From contig JANWJO010000076.1 of NCBI GenBank assembly GCA_025449435.1, positions 1 to 18,033 on the forward strand: DNA of 18,033 bases, given 5' to 3'. The stretch is from Chloroflexota bacterium. GTDB lineage: Bacteria > Chloroflexota > UBA4733. Under the pieces are notes generated by a model. It did no database searches, was not told where the DNA came from, and saw only the letters and a program-made list of their open reading frames with translations. A program made the translations under genes and the position numbers. Shown piece by piece: positions 1 through 7,518 of the stretch. Numbering within the stretch: position 1 is the stretch's first letter; the number at the start of each line of letters is the position of its first letter.

Positions 1-350
1 ACGGCGAGGACACCGGCATCGTTGATCATGCGCAGGGGCGCATTAGCTCCGACTACTTGCTCGTCATCACGCAGCGCAATGTTGCTGCCGCCAAGCTTTC
101 GTTGCATGAAATAGACGGCTTGGTGTCACCTCCTGGGCTGACCGTCCAGGCTGGCACATTCGCGGTGTCGGCTACTGCCGTCGAGCAGTCGCTCGAGGAG
201 ACGGAGAGCGCCTTGGAAGGGCCGCCGACGACGGTCAACGACAGGTTGCTCGTTGCCACACAACACCGGCAAGCAGCTGCGTCGGCGCTCAGCGGCGCGC
301 TTGATGCCCTAGTGCAGGTGAGCTGGAACACCACGGCCACGGCGCAATAA
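1..350 (+). pseudogene. C-terminal fragment resembling MnmE GTPase (partial, possibly degenerate)
   Basis: The frame is open from the window edge (first full codon at position 3) to a TAA at 348-350, so this is the 3' end of a gene that starts upstream. The visible 115 residues follow the order of the MnmE G domain and C-terminal helical domain. A hydrophobic strand (DYLLVIT) sits where the G4 NKxD motif should be. Then come a VSA triplet like the G5 loop, a helix, and a LLVATQHRQ-AAASALSGALDAL segment like the MnmE LLVTNARHxxAL helix. Two things are wrong for a working MnmE: the G4 position reads TQRN, and the protein stops roughly 45 residues before the usual C-terminal CxGK. It could be a decayed copy, a divergent paralogue or an unrelated protein. 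The family call is inference from pattern memory. Confidence 0.35.
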
Positions 351-383
351 ATGGACCGACGGACCGTCGATGGGAGCACAACG

Positions 384-1442
384 ATGAGAGGCCGGGTAAC
401 GGCAGCTATTGATCGCGTGGACAGCAACTCGAAGATTTCGGCGTTGCAATCGTTCTGGACCAAGTTCCAGCACGATTGGTGCATGAATCTGGCAGGATTG
501 TTAGCCTATAACTTCCTGACGGCCATTCTCCCTCTGTTGCTGGGTATTCTCGCATTAGCGGCTTTTGTGCTGCCCGACCCACTGATACACCAGCTCGCGG
601 ACCAGATCAGCTTGGCGCTGCCAGAGCAAGGAAAGAGCTTAGGTATTAATTTCTATGAGGTGTTGAATTCCATTCATAAGGGTTCGGGGGTTGCGGTAAT
701 TCTGAGTCTCGCTGGCCTCATTTGGACCGGTTCAAACCTGTTTGGTGTCATGGAAAACTGTTTTAGCATCATCTATCGTACTGGTACGCGCAGTTTTCTG
801 ACACAAAAGCTCATGTCCTTCGTCATGGTGCTCGTGTTTGCGATACTGGCTCCACTTTCCGTATTAGCTTCTTCAATAGGCGGCGCACTCGATGCCCTGC
901 AAGGCGTCACGCGTGCGCTACCGGGTTCGGCGTTGCTCCTGGTGCTCGTGAGTTATGTGAGCGGCTTGGTCATCGCGTTCGTCCTCTTTTTTGCGATCTA
1001 TTGGATTGTGCCACTCGTTCGCGTGGGACCAAATCAAGTGTGGCTAGGTGCTCTCGTGGCGGCTATCCTGTTCGTGGCGATCAATATCGCATTTCCACTA
1101 TACCTCTCTCATATACAAAGCCCCTTTGGCAAGGCGGCGTTAATCATCGCCACGTTTACCTTCTGGTCCTGGATCGTTTCGCTCATTCTGCTTATCGGTG
1201 CCGAAGTCAATGCCTTTTACCTATTGCGCAACCAGCCAACCTCTAAAGACTTGGCGGGAACCATAGCGGACGCTGCGGTGGAGCAGCGTATAGCAGAAAG
1301 ATCTGGCTCATTGATGGCGGGTGATCGTCGCGGCGCATCGTCACTGTCGGCGAGCCGGGTAGGCAGACCAGCAGCGATTGCGCTCGTCGCAGTCGCTACA
1401 GCGCTACTTGCCGTTCATCGCGTCGCCGGTGGACGTGGATAG
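384..1442 (+). CDS. YihY/BrkB-family inner membrane protein
   Basis: A polytopic membrane protein of 352 residues with a cytoplasmic N-terminus and about six hydrophobic helices, at roughly residues 36-64, 101-120, 141-168, 180-210, 217-241 and 251-275. A further hydrophobic stretch lies near the C-terminus (332-348). The segment NLAGLLAYNFLTAILPLLLG and the GAEVNAFY ending of the last core helix are characteristic of the YihY/BrkB (formerly 'RNase BN') family. Its biochemical role is unsettled; roles in envelope function or transport have been suggested. The ATG at 384 is preferred because GGGAG lies 7 nt upstream. An in-frame ATG at 351, immediately after the previous stop, would add 11 residues but has no ribosome site. 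The gene looks richer in A/T at third codon positions than its neighbours. The DUF2203 gene follows on the same strand. Confidence 0.93.
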   Translation: MRGRVTAAIDRVDSNSKISALQSFWTKFQHDWCMNLAGLLAYNFLTAILPLLLGILALAAFVLPDPLIHQLADQISLALPEQGKSLGINFYEVLNSIHKGSGVAVILSLAGLIWTGSNLFGVMENCFSIIYRTGTRSFLTQKLMSFVMVLVFAILAPLSVLASSIGGALDALQGVTRALPGSALLLVLVSYVSGLVIAFVLFFAIYWIVPLVRVGPNQVWLGALVAAILFVAINIAFPLYLSHIQSPFGKAALIIATFTFWSWIVSLILLIGAEVNAFYLLRNQPTSKDLAGTIADAAVEQRIAERSGSLMAGDRRGASSLSASRVGRPAAIALVAVATALLAVHRVAGGRG

Positions 1443-1492
1443 TGCCCCGTCTCACCACCACAAGGTGGGAATGGCGTGTGAGGGAGCCTGGT

Positions 1493-1879
1493 GTGCCACG
1501 GTTATACACATTGGCAGAAGCCAATGAGGCCCTCCTGTGGATTCGCCCCGTGTTGGTGGACTTGCAAAAGTACGCCGCAGACCTGAACACCATCCAGAAG
1601 AAGCTGGCCGGCCTTCCTGACAATGCCTGGCTCAATGGCGAGGCGCAGGCAACATTGACGTTGGAGCAACGTGCGCAACAACTCGCCAATGAGGCGACCG
1701 TACTGGTGCAGCGCCTGACCGCCGAAGGCGTAGAAGTTAAGGACCCGGCGACGGGCCTCATTGACTTTCGCAGCCTGCGCGATGGACAAGTGGTGTACCT
1801 ATGCTGGCGGCTGGGCGAGGAGTCGATTGGTTTCTGGCACGAACTGGACGCCGGGTTTCAGGGCCGACAGCCGCTGTAG
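1493..1879 (+). CDS. DUF2203 family protein
   Basis: A 128-residue soluble protein recognised as DUF2203. It has an N-terminal RLYTLAEANEALLWIRP segment, a central helical region with coiled-coil character, and the highly conserved ending with GLIDF, YLCWRLGE, IGFWHELDAGF and GRQPL. The function of the family is unknown. The GTG at 1493 is chosen because AGGGAG lies 6 nt upstream and the family normally begins at this point. The frame stays open to a GTG at 1442, which overlaps the stop of the YihY gene, but those extra 17 residues are not family-like. It probably shares a transcript with the YihY gene and ends 25 nt before the convergent GT9 gene. Confidence 0.9.
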   Translation: MPRLYTLAEANEALLWIRPVLVDLQKYAADLNTIQKKLAGLPDNAWLNGEAQATLTLEQRAQQLANEATVLVQRLTAEGVEVKDPATGLIDFRSLRDGQVVYLCWRLGEESIGFWHELDAGFQGRQPL

Positions 1880-1904
1880 CACGCTAGCGAGCACTTGCGC
1901 GCGG

Positions 1905-3083
1905 TTAGCTCGTCGTGTCCGGCGCAGTGGGCAAGCCCGCAAGCATCCGCTGGGCAACGTCTACAATTGCTACCGGAGCGAGCTTGCGCATGCAGGGATG
2001 CCAGGGCAAATCCACTTGATCCCACACCAAGCGGTCACACGGCGCGCACAGCAGAGGGCTAGCGATCCAATGGTGTCGCGATGGATCACCCCAGGGACCA
2101 AAAACTGCAGGATCGGCTGGTCCAAACAACCGAAGGCTAGGCGTGTCCAGGGCCACCGCCAAGTGCAACGGTAGGCTATCAACGCCAAGCACCAGGCTGG
2201 CAGCGCGGATATAGGCAGCAAGATCATCGAGCGTCTGCGTCACAGGGGCAAAGGTGGCCGAACCATCAGTGGTGGCCAAAATTGCTTGGGCAAGGTGCTG
2301 TTCGCTTGCGCTGGTAGCCACCACGCTGGGGATACCGGAGCGTTTGTGAAGCGCCCGAATAGTGGTACTCCACATGCGGGCTGGCCATAGCTTTACAGGA
2401 GTGCCGGCGCCGGGAAGCACCAGCACAAATGGCTGGCCGGGTGCCAATCCGGCACGGGCGCGCCAGCCTTCCAACCCAGGCGACGCTGGCTGGGCCGAGA
2501 AGCGCAGCGGGTACTGGTGCATCCATTCACTGTGGTCGTCTGGTAAACCGCACAGGTTTGCTACCACGCTTAGGTTGCTCCTGGCGGCCAGCACCCGGCG
2601 CGACACGGCGGCAGCGGTCAAAAGCGGTGCGCAGTCAGGCGTGGCAGTACCGGCACGGGTACGAATACCCGCCGCTGATAGGGCAAATGCACCCCAATAG
2701 TAGTCCTCGCGCAACAAGACACCAGCGTCGAACCGGCCGTGCCACTGCCGGGCTGTCCGACCCATTAATGACCACCGTTGCAGGGGAGACAGCACCGGCA
2801 CCCCGCGTTCCATCCCAGGGAATGTGATCACCTCCAGGGCATCGACCTCGGGCAACCGTTCAGCGATGGAGCGAGACCACGGCCCAACCGCGAGCGTGAT
2901 GTGGCTGTGCGGGAACTGCTGGCGCAGCATTTGAAGAGCTGGACCAGCGAGCAGTACGTCGCCAAGGTGATCCGGCTTGATCACTAGGATGCGGGATAGA
3001 GTGCGCGCATGCGAATCGGCCGGCACCAGGGCGCGAGCGACGTTCCCAGCCACCGCCAACACGGCTGATCGTGCACGGGACAC
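1905..3083 (-). CDS. Glycosyltransferase family 9 (heptosyltransferase-like), copy 1
   Basis: A 392-residue GT9 enzyme of the ADP-heptose:LPS heptosyltransferase superfamily (GT-B fold), expected to transfer a sugar from a nucleotide sugar onto a cell-envelope or exopolysaccharide acceptor at the cytoplasmic membrane. Visible features are the N-terminal Rossmann start ILVIKPDHLGDVLLAGPAL (about residues 32-50), the donor-domain LPGAGTPVKLWP (223-234), and GVDSLPLHLAVAL with LFGPADP (300-325), equivalent to the family GxDSGxxHLA...FGPTDP. A late CAPC...HPCM cysteine cluster (346-364) is also common in the family. The GTG at 3083 is preferred: AAGGG lies 8 nt upstream, and an upstream start at 3215 would overlap the previous gene and add low-complexity Arg/Ala-rich residues. 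The donor and acceptor cannot be read from sequence. Confidence 0.88.
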   Translation of the reverse strand: MSRARSAVLAVAGNVARALVPADSHARTLSRILVIKPDHLGDVLLAGPALQMLRQQFPHSHITLAVGPWSRSIAERLPEVDALEVITFPGMERGVPVLSPLQRWSLMGRTARQWHGRFDAGVLLREDYYWGAFALSAAGIRTRAGTATPDCAPLLTAAAVSRRVLAARSNLSVVANLCGLPDDHSEWMHQYPLRFSAQPASPGLEGWRARAGLAPGQPFVLVLPGAGTPVKLWPARMWSTTIRALHKRSGIPSVVATSASEQHLAQAILATTDGSATFAPVTQTLDDLAAYIRAASLVLGVDSLPLHLAVALDTPSLRLFGPADPAVFGPWGDPSRHHWIASPLLCAPCDRLVWDQVDLPWHPCMRKLAPVAIVDVAQRMLAGLPTAPDTTS

Positions 3084-3154
3084 TTCCTTAACCCTTCGAG
3101 CACGGCTAGCGTACCGTGGACCAAGCCCCGCTGAGGAAGCGGCTCTGGCGTGTG

Positions 3155-4165
3155 CTACGAGATGACGCGCTCGATGGCTGTTATCACCTGATCCACGTGA
3201 ATGTCTTGTTGCCAAGCATGGTCAAACTCAAACGGATCACGCACGGTGCCCGCGCCACGCCTTCGCGAGCCGGGCCTGGGCGCGACGATCTCGACGCTTG
3301 TTCCCCGTGGCGCGTACAAACTAGGAGACGTCGGGCCGAAGATAGCGACGGTAGGACACCCTGCTGCGGCTGCCAGGTGACTGAGTCCAGAATCGTTGCC
3401 TACGAAAACCGCTGCCTGACCTTGTAAGGCACCCGCGACATCCAGCGGCAATTGGCCAGCCAGATTGATGGCACCGGGTGATGATGCCACAACCTGACTC
3501 GCTACCTCCACATCGCCCGGACCACCGACGACCAACACAACGTAGCCGCCAGTTCGCAAAGAGTTCGCCACTGAGGCAAAGCCTTGCGGCGTCCAGCGCT
3601 TGTTTGTCATGGTGGTACCAGCATTCTCGCCACCACCCGGAGCGACAAGGGCAATGGGGCGGCCAGCAAAAGGGGCCACAAGCGTGGCCGCTTCCTTGCA
3701 AGCGGCCTCACTCGCATGGAACGTGGGCGAGGGGAGCGTTTCAATGCCGAGAAGCTTGACCAACTGACCCGCCTGGTACAACTCGTGCTCATCCGGCGCC
3801 GGTGCTACGCGAAAGGTATACAGCCGGCCGCGTCCGCCGCTATCCAAGCCCACACGAACTGGAATGCGCGCCAGAAAGGTTACGGCCGCCAGCACAGGTG
3901 ACCGGTCGGGCACGACGGCCAGATCGAACATGCCAGCGCACAGATTGCGCCACAGCCGGACGGTCGACCGCCAGCCGCTCAGCGAGCGAACACCAGGATT
4001 GCCCGCGTCGATGATCCCAGACACCGCTGGGTGGGCGCGCACGACCGGTGCACTGGTAGCGTTCGTGGCGACCGTGCAGACAAGTGCTGGCCAGCGCTGC
4101 TTCAGCGCCTGCACGACTGCCGTGGCTTGCACGACATCCCCGATGCAGCATGGCTTTATAACCAC
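3155..4165 (-). CDS. Glycosyltransferase family 9 (heptosyltransferase-like), copy 2
   Basis: A second GT9 enzyme, 336 residues from the GTG at 4165. The protein opens directly with the family's first strand and loop (VIKPCCIGDVVQATAVV). It carries LVAPGGGENAGTTMTNKRW (173-191), a canonical GNDSGLSHLAAAAG acceptor/donor-site motif (256-269) and IFGPTSP (275-281). It differs clearly from copy 1, so this is an old pair rather than a recent duplication. The only other in-frame start is a GTG at 4312, which would overlap the ATPase gene by 100 nt and add 49 residues of Ser/Ala/Arg-rich sequence, so it is judged unlikely. The gene begins 47 nt after the ATPase stop and ends 71 nt before copy 1, which suggests a three-gene operon. 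Confidence 0.88.
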   Translation of the reverse strand: MVIKPCCIGDVVQATAVVQALKQRWPALVCTVATNATSAPVVRAHPAVSGIIDAGNPGVRSLSGWRSTVRLWRNLCAGMFDLAVVPDRSPVLAAVTFLARIPVRVGLDSGGRGRLYTFRVAPAPDEHELYQAGQLVKLLGIETLPSPTFHASEAACKEAATLVAPFAGRPIALVAPGGGENAGTTMTNKRWTPQGFASVANSLRTGGYVVLVVGGPGDVEVASQVVASSPGAINLAGQLPLDVAGALQGQAAVFVGNDSGLSHLAAAAGCPTVAIFGPTSPSLYAPRGTSVEIVAPRPGSRRRGAGTVRDPFEFDHAWQQDIHVDQVITAIERVIS

Positions 4166-4212
4166 TGCCCGCCAGGGCGTCCACGCTTCGCTGGCGGACG
4201 TACTCGCGCCAG

Positions 4213-5556
4213 TTAGGCAGTGACGGGCGCCACCGCGGGAGTTGGCGCTCCCGGCCGGGGCGCCTGTGGCGCTGCTGCGCTTATGCGTGGGGTGACGAAA
4301 TAGGTGTCGCACGCTTGGTCCAGCAGTTCCTTACTCAGCACGGCCGGTGTGCTGAGATAGTTTGCCGCATCCAATAGTTGCTCCATGAGGTCACGCGGGT
4401 GACACGCGCGCAGAGGGATACGCCGCTTGGCGTATTGTTCGTGGAAAAGGTACGTAACGGCGGCATCCACGTAGGGTACACCACGATCCAAACATACCCG
4501 GCGAAAGATCTCGCGATATTGCTCCTGGCCCGGGCTGCTGACATGGACCTTATAGCGGATGCGGCGCAAGAACGCCTCATCGACCAGGTGGAGTGGTTCC
4601 AAATTGGTCGAAAACACCACAAGTGTGTGGAATGGAATGGCAATCTTCTTCCCTGAGGTGAGACTCAGGTAATCGACGCGCTTCTCTAGTGGAACGATCC
4701 ATCGGTTCAGGAGTTCACGCGGTGACACCTGCTGGCGGCCGAAGTCGTCGATGAGGTACATGCCGCCATTGGCCAGCATTTGGAGCGGCGCCTCATAGAA
4801 GCGCGACACGGGGTCGTAGCGCAAGTCGAGGGCACCAAGCGACAGCTCGCCACCCGAAATCACCAGTGGCCGGCGGCAGCGCACCCAGCGAGCGTCGAAG
4901 CGTGGCGCTCCCGGCTGCGCCGTCGTTTCTCGCGTTTGATGTACTTCGGGGTCGTATACTTTGATAACCTGCCCGTCTACATCCACGGCATATGGCAACC
5001 AAATGTCGTCGCCGAGCAGCGTTCCTATGCGCTCGGCCATGGCGGTCTTCCCGTCACCGGGTGCGCCGAACAAGAACATGGAGCGGCCGGAATTTACCGA
5101 GGCACCGACCTGGTTGATCGTACTATCGGGCACGACTAGGCCAGCGAATGCTCGTTCAATCACGTCGTGTGACACGGGAGCGTTGCGAGTGCTTTGGGCA
5201 ACAATGGCGTCGCAATAGGCGGTGAGCGTCACTGGCGCGCGACCCGCGTACAACGTTCGTTCGAAGGCTTCACGGGCAATTTGGCGCCCGCGTTCCGTGA
5301 GGTAAAAGCGGTAGCCACCGAATCCCATCCCGGATGCCCCAGCCACATCGGCAGCTTGCTGCGACTTGAGGGCTTCAAGGGCTCGGTCAACGACGTTCAT
5401 GAGCGGCAGACCAAGCCATTGGGCGATTTGATACGCGGGCGCCTCGGACGTGTAGTACAACGCCTTTGCCACCATATCCAGAACCGCCCCGAGGGACAAT
5501 CCCGTCTCCTCGATGGACGTGGGCTCTCGCGGCACAAACGTTGAACTAAAACTCAT
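4213..5556 (-). CDS. Winged-helix AAA+ ATPase (MoxR-like)
   Basis: A 447-residue soluble ATPase. Residues about 20-105 look like a winged-helix region (VLDMVAKALYY...QIAQWLGLP...RFYLTERG). The AAA+ core follows, with Walker A GAPGDGKT at 164-171, Walker B MYLIDDFGR at 266-274, sensor-1 FSTN at 315-318, arginine-finger candidates in AFLRRIRYK at 328-336, and a sensor-2-like CHPRDL around 386-391. The last 25 residues are an Ala/Pro-rich tail. Proteins of this architecture are usually annotated only as 'AAA family ATPase'; their clients are unknown to me. The ATG at 5556 is chosen because GGAG lies 7 nt upstream; an earlier ATG at 5604 lacks a comparable site. It leads the putative operon with the two GT9 genes and is divergent from rny. 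Confidence 0.88.
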   Translation of the reverse strand: MSFSSTFVPREPTSIEETGLSLGAVLDMVAKALYYTSEAPAYQIAQWLGLPLMNVVDRALEALKSQQAADVAGASGMGFGGYRFYLTERGRQIAREAFERTLYAGRAPVTLTAYCDAIVAQSTRNAPVSHDVIERAFAGLVVPDSTINQVGASVNSGRSMFLFGAPGDGKTAMAERIGTLLGDDIWLPYAVDVDGQVIKVYDPEVHQTRETTAQPGAPRFDARWVRCRRPLVISGGELSLGALDLRYDPVSRFYEAPLQMLANGGMYLIDDFGRQQVSPRELLNRWIVPLEKRVDYLSLTSGKKIAIPFHTLVVFSTNLEPLHLVDEAFLRRIRYKVHVSSPGQEQYREIFRRVCLDRGVPYVDAAVTYLFHEQYAKRRIPLRACHPRDLMEQLLDAANYLSTPAVLSKELLDQACDTYFVTPRISAAAPQAPRPGAPTPAVAPVTA

Positions 5557-5914
5557 CGATGTTCTCCACTCTCCATGTTGCTCGGTATAGCGAAATTGCC
5601 ACAAGTCGGTCGCGTCGCGCCGATGTGGCTAGGACAATCGGTACCAGGTCATGGCGAAACCGGCCGTCGGGGTTGAGCGACCAAGCGGTTTGACACGTCC
5701 GAGTGTGGCGGCTACACTGCCAGGCGCAGGCAGAAACCGGTATCGATGGCTGCCGGCAGCGCAACGTCACTACTACGTTCGTTCGTGGGCAACGACAATG
5801 CTCATGCTTTAGGCGGGGGCACTTCCCGTCGCAAGCTTGATTTCCTGTCGGGGCAGTTTTTGCTCTGGCATTGCTGCCGTTCAGGCATCGATCTTAGAGT
5901 ACTAGGATCGAAGA
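5557..5914. other. Divergent intergenic region between the ATPase operon and rny
   Basis: This 358-nt stretch holds the start regions of two divergent transcription units. Rightward there is a clear promoter at 5690-5718, giving an rny leader of about 190 nt. The leader contains a perfect 12-bp palindrome at 5749-5760 (GCTGCCGGCAGC) and no recognisable riboswitch. Leftward I see no convincing promoter for the ATPase gene; a TATACC at 5589-5584 has no matching -35. An open frame starting at 5746 has no homology signal and runs into rny out of frame, so it was not called. Confidence 0.5.
5690..5718 (+). promoter_or_regulatory. Housekeeping-type promoter for rny
   Basis: A perfect -35 hexamer TTGACA (5690-5695) is separated by exactly 17 nt from a good -10 hexamer TACACT (5713-5718). 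Transcription would start near 5725, leaving a leader of about 190 nt before the rny ATG. The position in a divergent intergenic gap and the optimal spacing make this the best promoter in the window. Assignment to the main vegetative sigma factor is by consensus only. Confidence 0.7.
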
Positions 5915-7447
5915 ATGTTCGGCGGTGCACTACTCGCCATCTTGGGCGCGCTGCTCCTCGTTGTCGGAGCAGGCATTTTTATTACGTCGCTCTGGTTCGT
6001 CCGGCGGACCCAAGCGCAGGTTGCAGCCAGCGCCACCGCCGTGACCGCTGGGGCGGCCACCGAGCACAAGGCGATCATTCTCAAGGCTCAGGAAGAAGCG
6101 CTGGGTATCCGGCAGAGTGCCGAGAACGAATCACGTGACCGCCGGCGCGAGATCTCTGAGATCGAGCGGCGCTTGGGGCGCAAAGAAGAAACCATCGACC
6201 GGCGTACCGAGCAACTGGAGAAACGTGATAAGGCGATCTCCTTGCGTGAGTCGCAGTTGGATGAGTTGCGGGCGACTGCTGAGGAACTCAAAGCTAAACA
6301 AGCCGAGGAGTTGCAGCGCATCGCTGGCTTGACCAAAGACGACGCCCAAGGCATCGTGCTGCAACGCGTCGAGGACGAAATGGGCGACCTCGTCAACCGC
6401 CGGGTGCGCGAGCTCGAGACCTCGGCACGGGAGGAAGGTGAGCGACGGGCGCGGTCGATTATTGCCACCGCGATCCAGCGCTACGCTGCCGAGCAAGTCG
6501 TGGAAACCGCCGTCTCCGTGGTCTCCCTGCCCAGCGAGGATATGAAGGCCCGCATCATCGGCCGGGAAGGCCGCAATATACGGGCGTTTGAGAACGCCAC
6601 GGGTGTGGACCTCATCATCGATGAAAGTCCGGACGCCGTCACCCTCTCTGGTTACGACCCCATTCGCCGGGAAGTGGCCCGCAATTCGCTCGTCAAGCTC
6701 ATTCAGGATGGTCGCATCCACCCGGCGAGCATCGAGCAGGTGGTCGAGCGTTCACGCAAGGAACTCGACGCCATCATGAAAGACGAAGGCGAGAAAGCGG
6801 CGCTCGCCGCCAACGTCACAGGCCTGCATCCGGACATCATTCGCACGCTAGGGCGGCTGCACTACCGCTTTTCGTATGGGCAGAATGTGCTCAACCACTC
6901 GATCGAGGTCGCTCATGTGGCGGCGATGATGGCGGCGGAAATCGGCGCAGACGTCAACATTTGCCGTAGAGGTGGCCTGCTGCACGATATCGGCAAAGCC
7001 TTGGACCATGACGTGGAGGGTCCGCACGCTGAGATCGGCGCTGACCTCTGCCGCCGGTTAGGGGTATCGCCGAAGGTGGTCCATTGTGTGGCGGCTCATC
7101 ACACGCCCGAGACCATGGAGACCGTGGAAGCTGTGCTGGTACAAGCCGCCGACAGCGCGTCCGGTGCCCGGCCGGGGGCCCGCGGCGACATGGCGGCAAA
7201 CTACGTCAAGCGCATCGAAGCCTTAGAGCAAATTGCCCGGTCGTTTGATGGAGTGGATCGCGCCTTCGCGATACAGGCGGGTCGCGAGGTGCGTATCATC
7301 GTCAATCCGGAGCGACTCGACGACCTCGCCAGCGCGCGCCTCAGTCGCGACATTGCCAAGAAGATCGAGGATACCTTGGAATACCCAGGTCAAATTAAGG
7401 TGATGGTGATCCGCGAGATGCGCGTCGTGGAGTACGCCAAGCGTTAG
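5915..7447 (+). CDS. rny: Ribonuclease Y
   Basis: RNase Y is a membrane-anchored endoribonuclease that initiates mRNA decay. All expected parts are present in 510 residues, the usual length. There is an N-terminal transmembrane anchor (about 4-29) and a long charged coiled coil (about 50-190). A KH domain carries IIGREGRNIRAFE (214-226) and GVDLIIDESPDAVTLSG (230-246). The HD domain has metal-binding residues in NHSIEVAH (327-334) and LLHDIGKALDHD (355-366), plus the AHHTPE segment (394-399). The typical C-terminal end PGQIKVMVIRE is also there. The ATG at 5915 has AGGA 7 nt upstream. It is the first gene after the promoter at 5690-5718, and the DUF2851 gene follows after 71 nt. It appears intact and functional. 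Confidence 0.98.
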   Translation: MFGGALLAILGALLLVVGAGIFITSLWFVRRTQAQVAASATAVTAGAATEHKAIILKAQEEALGIRQSAENESRDRRREISEIERRLGRKEETIDRRTEQLEKRDKAISLRESQLDELRATAEELKAKQAEELQRIAGLTKDDAQGIVLQRVEDEMGDLVNRRVRELETSAREEGERRARSIIATAIQRYAAEQVVETAVSVVSLPSEDMKARIIGREGRNIRAFENATGVDLIIDESPDAVTLSGYDPIRREVARNSLVKLIQDGRIHPASIEQVVERSRKELDAIMKDEGEKAALAANVTGLHPDIIRTLGRLHYRFSYGQNVLNHSIEVAHVAAMMAAEIGADVNICRRGGLLHDIGKALDHDVEGPHAEIGADLCRRLGVSPKVVHCVAAHHTPETMETVEAVLVQAADSASGARPGARGDMAANYVKRIEALEQIARSFDGVDRAFAIQAGREVRIIVNPERLDDLASARLSRDIAKKIEDTLEYPGQIKVMVIREMRVVEYAKR

Positions 7448-7518
7448 CACCGGCGATTTGGCTACACTATCGTCGGGCAACCGCGAATCTGCCACCCTTT
7501 TACTAAGGGAGAGCCTAC

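Noticed and set aside
1877..1912. Bidirectional terminator between the DUF2203 and GT9 genes
   Set aside because: Only a weak GCTA/TAGC stem with a wobble pair can be drawn, with no T tract on either strand.
5746..6138. 130-residue plus-strand open frame in the rny leader
   Set aside because: No ribosome site or homology; most of its length is an out-of-frame reading of rny.
6131..6721. 196-residue minus-strand open frame opposite rny
   Set aside because: It is antisense to conserved RNase Y domains and shows only composition-driven openness.
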